Source: CANHVK01 sp044232905 (GTDB taxonomy: Bacteria; Bacteroidota; Bacteroidia; Flavobacteriales_D; Crocinitomicaceae). From it: a stretch of 64,000 nucleotides of DNA. Every line of letters starts with the position of its first letter. Position 1 is the first letter of the stretch. Both the position numbers and the translations under genes were made by a program. Where the stretch lies: the NCBI GenBank assembly GCA_044232905.1, contig JBIIKZ010000002.1:62001-126000 (forward strand). Direction: 5' to 3'. Positions 63,337 to 64,000 of the stretch are shown piece by piece. Below the pieces are notes generated by a model. That model was not told where the DNA came from, made no database searches, and worked only from the letters and a program-made list of their open reading frames with translations.

Positions 63337-63381
63337 GCCCCGGTGGCGGATCCCGATAACTATCGGGAGGTAGACACAAGT
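63337..63381 (+). repeat. Broken 5' fragment of tRNA-Leu with a palindrome in the D-loop
   Basis: GCCCCGGTGGCGGA matches the start of the intact tRNA (GCCCAGGTGGCGGA). The 18-bp palindrome TCCCGATAACTATCGGGA (63351-63368) follows, then GGTAGAC, which resumes the tRNA at its D-loop, then ACAAGTA, which resembles the sequence after the tRNA 3' end. The anticodon and T arms are missing, so it cannot work as a tRNA. Confidence 0.8.
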
Positions 63382-63386
63382 AAAAT

Positions 63387-63467
63387 GCCCAGGTGGCGGA
63401 ATTGGTAGACGCGCTGGATTCAAAATCCAGTTCCTCTGGAGTGCGGGTTCGATTCCCGCCCTGGGTA
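63387..63467 (+). tRNA. tRNA-Leu (anticodon CAA)
   Basis: The 81-base sequence folds with a 7-bp acceptor stem (GCCCAGG with CCTGGGT, one G-U), a D arm with GGTAGAC, anticodon stem CTGGA/TCCAG around TTCAAAA (anticodon CAA, read in 63421-63423), a 12-base variable arm with a TCC/GGA stem and a T arm GCGGG-TTCGATT-CCCGC. The long variable arm fits Leu. The 3' CCA is not encoded (A then CAC). This is the only intact tRNA I see in the window. Confidence 0.97.
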
Positions 63468-63474
63468 CACAAAT

Positions 63475-63597
63475 GAGTACTGGTTCGTTCCGAAAGCTTT
63501 CGGGACCAACCTCGAAAAAACAAATGAGCGCTTCCAGCTCAGAAGTAGTTTAAACCTTGGTTTTCGTAAGAAAATCAAGGTTTTTTCTTTTTAATAG
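63475..63597 (+). repeat. Direct repeat copy A: broken tRNA-Leu 3' end plus linker plus terminator
   Basis: GAGTACTGGTTCG aligns with the variable arm and T-stem of the intact tRNA (GAGTGCGGGTTCG). An 18-bp near-palindrome TTCCGAAAGCTTTCGGGA (63488-63505) replaces the ATT of the T-loop, then CCAACCTCG resembles the T and acceptor 3' strands. After it come CAAATGAGCGCTTCCAG and a terminator hairpin. Copy B at 63883 has the same order, and the GIY-YIG gene lies exactly between the two copies. Confidence 0.8.
63552..63592 (+). terminator. Terminator in repeat copy A
   Basis: The stem is CCTTGGTTTTC and GAAAATCAAGG around a GTAA (GNRA-type) loop, with T-runs after it. It would end the tRNA transcript five bases before the GIY-YIG ATG. 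Confidence 0.85.
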
Positions 63598-63882
63598 ATG
63601 GCATCTGTATACATTCTCTATTCAGAAAAATTAAACAAATATTATACTAGTAGTTGTAATGATTTACAGCATCGTCTTGAAGCACATAAAAACAAAACTT
63701 TTAATAAAGCATTTACAATAAATTCAGAAGATTGGATACTCTATTTTAGTTGTATTAACCTAGATTACAAACAGGCACGCAATATCGAATCGCATATTAA
63801 AAAGATGAAAAGTAAAGTTTATATTGAGAATTTAACCAAGTATCCTGAAATTATCGAACGTTTAAAAGAAAAATATAAATAA
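63598..63882 (+). CDS. Small GIY-YIG nuclease-family protein
   Basis: The 94-residue protein is of the short single-domain GIY-YIG type that is common in Bacteroidota. It begins ASVYILYSEKLNKYY; the YIG part reads YYTSS, lacking the usual glycine. The catalytic Arg appears as Arg26 in QHRLEAH and the Glu as Glu64 in NIESHIKKMKSK. The ATG lies right after a terminator and no TAnnTTTG box is seen upstream, so expression probably depends on readthrough. The stop codon abuts the second direct repeat copy. In family terms it cuts DNA; what it does here is inferred. Confidence 0.85.
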   Translation: MASVYILYSEKLNKYYTSSCNDLQHRLEAHKNKTFNKAFTINSEDWILYFSCINLDYKQARNIESHIKKMKSKVYIENLTKYPEIIERLKEKYK

Positions 63883-64000
63883 GTGCAGGTTCGTCCCGAA
63901 AGCTTTCGGGACCCGCCTCGGGTACACAAGTAGACGCTTCCAGTTTACGAGTAAGCTTAAGCCTCAATTATCGCAAGATAGTTGAGGTTTTTCTTTTTAA
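63883..64000 (+). repeat. Direct repeat copy B: broken tRNA-Leu 3' end plus linker plus terminator
   Basis: GTGCAGGTTCG matches the tRNA (GTGCGGGTTCG), then the palindrome TCCCGAAAGCTTTCGGGA (63894-63911) replaces ATT, then CCCGCCTCGGGTACACAA continues as the tRNA 3' end and flank. GACGCTTCCAG and a terminator follow as in copy A. The homology runs to the window edge, so the unit may continue. Confidence 0.8.
63956..63998 (+). terminator. Terminator in repeat copy B
   Basis: The stem is CCTCAATTATC and GATAGTTGAGG around a GCAA (GNRA-type) loop, then TTTTTCTTTTT. It differs from the copy A hairpin by paired changes that keep the stem. Confidence 0.85.

Noticed and set aside
63337..63381. A second functional tRNA gene before tRNA-Leu
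   Set aside because: It has only the acceptor 5' strand and part of the D arm; anticodon and T arms are absent.

Overview
This is a 64 kb AT-rich chromosomal window from a Bacteroidota bacterium, most likely a member of the Flavobacteriales and possibly Crocinitomicaceae (Fluviicola-like). The placement rests on several things: promoters of the TAnnTTTG type, no obvious Shine-Dalgarno sequences, proteins with type IX secretion (T9SS) C-terminal sorting domains, an alternative complex III (ACIII) operon feeding an aa3-type oxidase, a leucyl-tRNA synthetase with the insertion usual in this phylum, and a short adenylate kinase without a full LID. The genus is an inference. Nearly all the DNA is coding, and most genes are core genes in short operons.

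Layout. 1-500: the end of an unknown gene and a terminator. 0.5-4.6 kb (minus): sucB and sucA, the 2-oxoglutarate dehydrogenase pair. 4.6-5.2 kb: a toxin-antitoxin pair whose RelE/ParE-type toxin is frameshifted. 5.2-7.2 kb: an M48 lipoprotein protease, a cyclase-family hydrolase and an unknown protein. 7.3-11.6 kb: leuS, lpxB and a small membrane protein. 11.7-15.3 kb (plus): rnpA, an S41 protease and an O-antigen ligase-like protein. 15.3-20.4 kb (minus): ruvB, queG, DUF1800 and DUF1501. 20.5-32.3 kb (minus): an eight-gene respiratory operon, actA-B-C-D-E-F then coxB and ctaD. Quinol electrons would pass through the six-subunit ACIII directly to the oxidase; oxidase subunit III is not in the operon.

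32.5-44.8 kb: a SPOR protein, a flavoprotein, an 8-bp tandem repeat array, purT, prs with rplY, a SUFU-domain protein, a Wzz/O-antigen polymerase pair, a VIT1-type transporter, a lipoprotein, a lysozyme-like secreted protein and a cysteine-peptidase-like protein. 44.8-57.6 kb: aspS, an AddB-like nuclease, a pseudouridine synthase, secreted proteins of unknown role, methylmalonyl-CoA epimerase, a transsulfuration enzyme, queA and a beta-lactamase-fold lipoprotein. 57.6-63.3 kb: a PIF1-like helicase with a C-terminal helix-turn-helix, a DUF2141 protein, and the hpt-adk-obgE-PAP2 operon.

The most unusual region is the last 700 bases. An intact tRNA-Leu(CAA) sits among broken copies of itself. 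One 5' fragment lies upstream; two 3' fragments lie downstream, each followed by a terminator hairpin. A small GIY-YIG nuclease gene lies exactly between the two downstream copies. In the fragments an 18-bp palindrome sits where the intact tRNA has the three bases ATT, once in the D-loop and twice in the T-loop. This looks like a very small tRNA-associated mobile or homing unit. Separately, a CAGATT-type 7-8 bp microsatellite occurs as a free array, in frame inside leuS, and at the 3' ends of two other genes.
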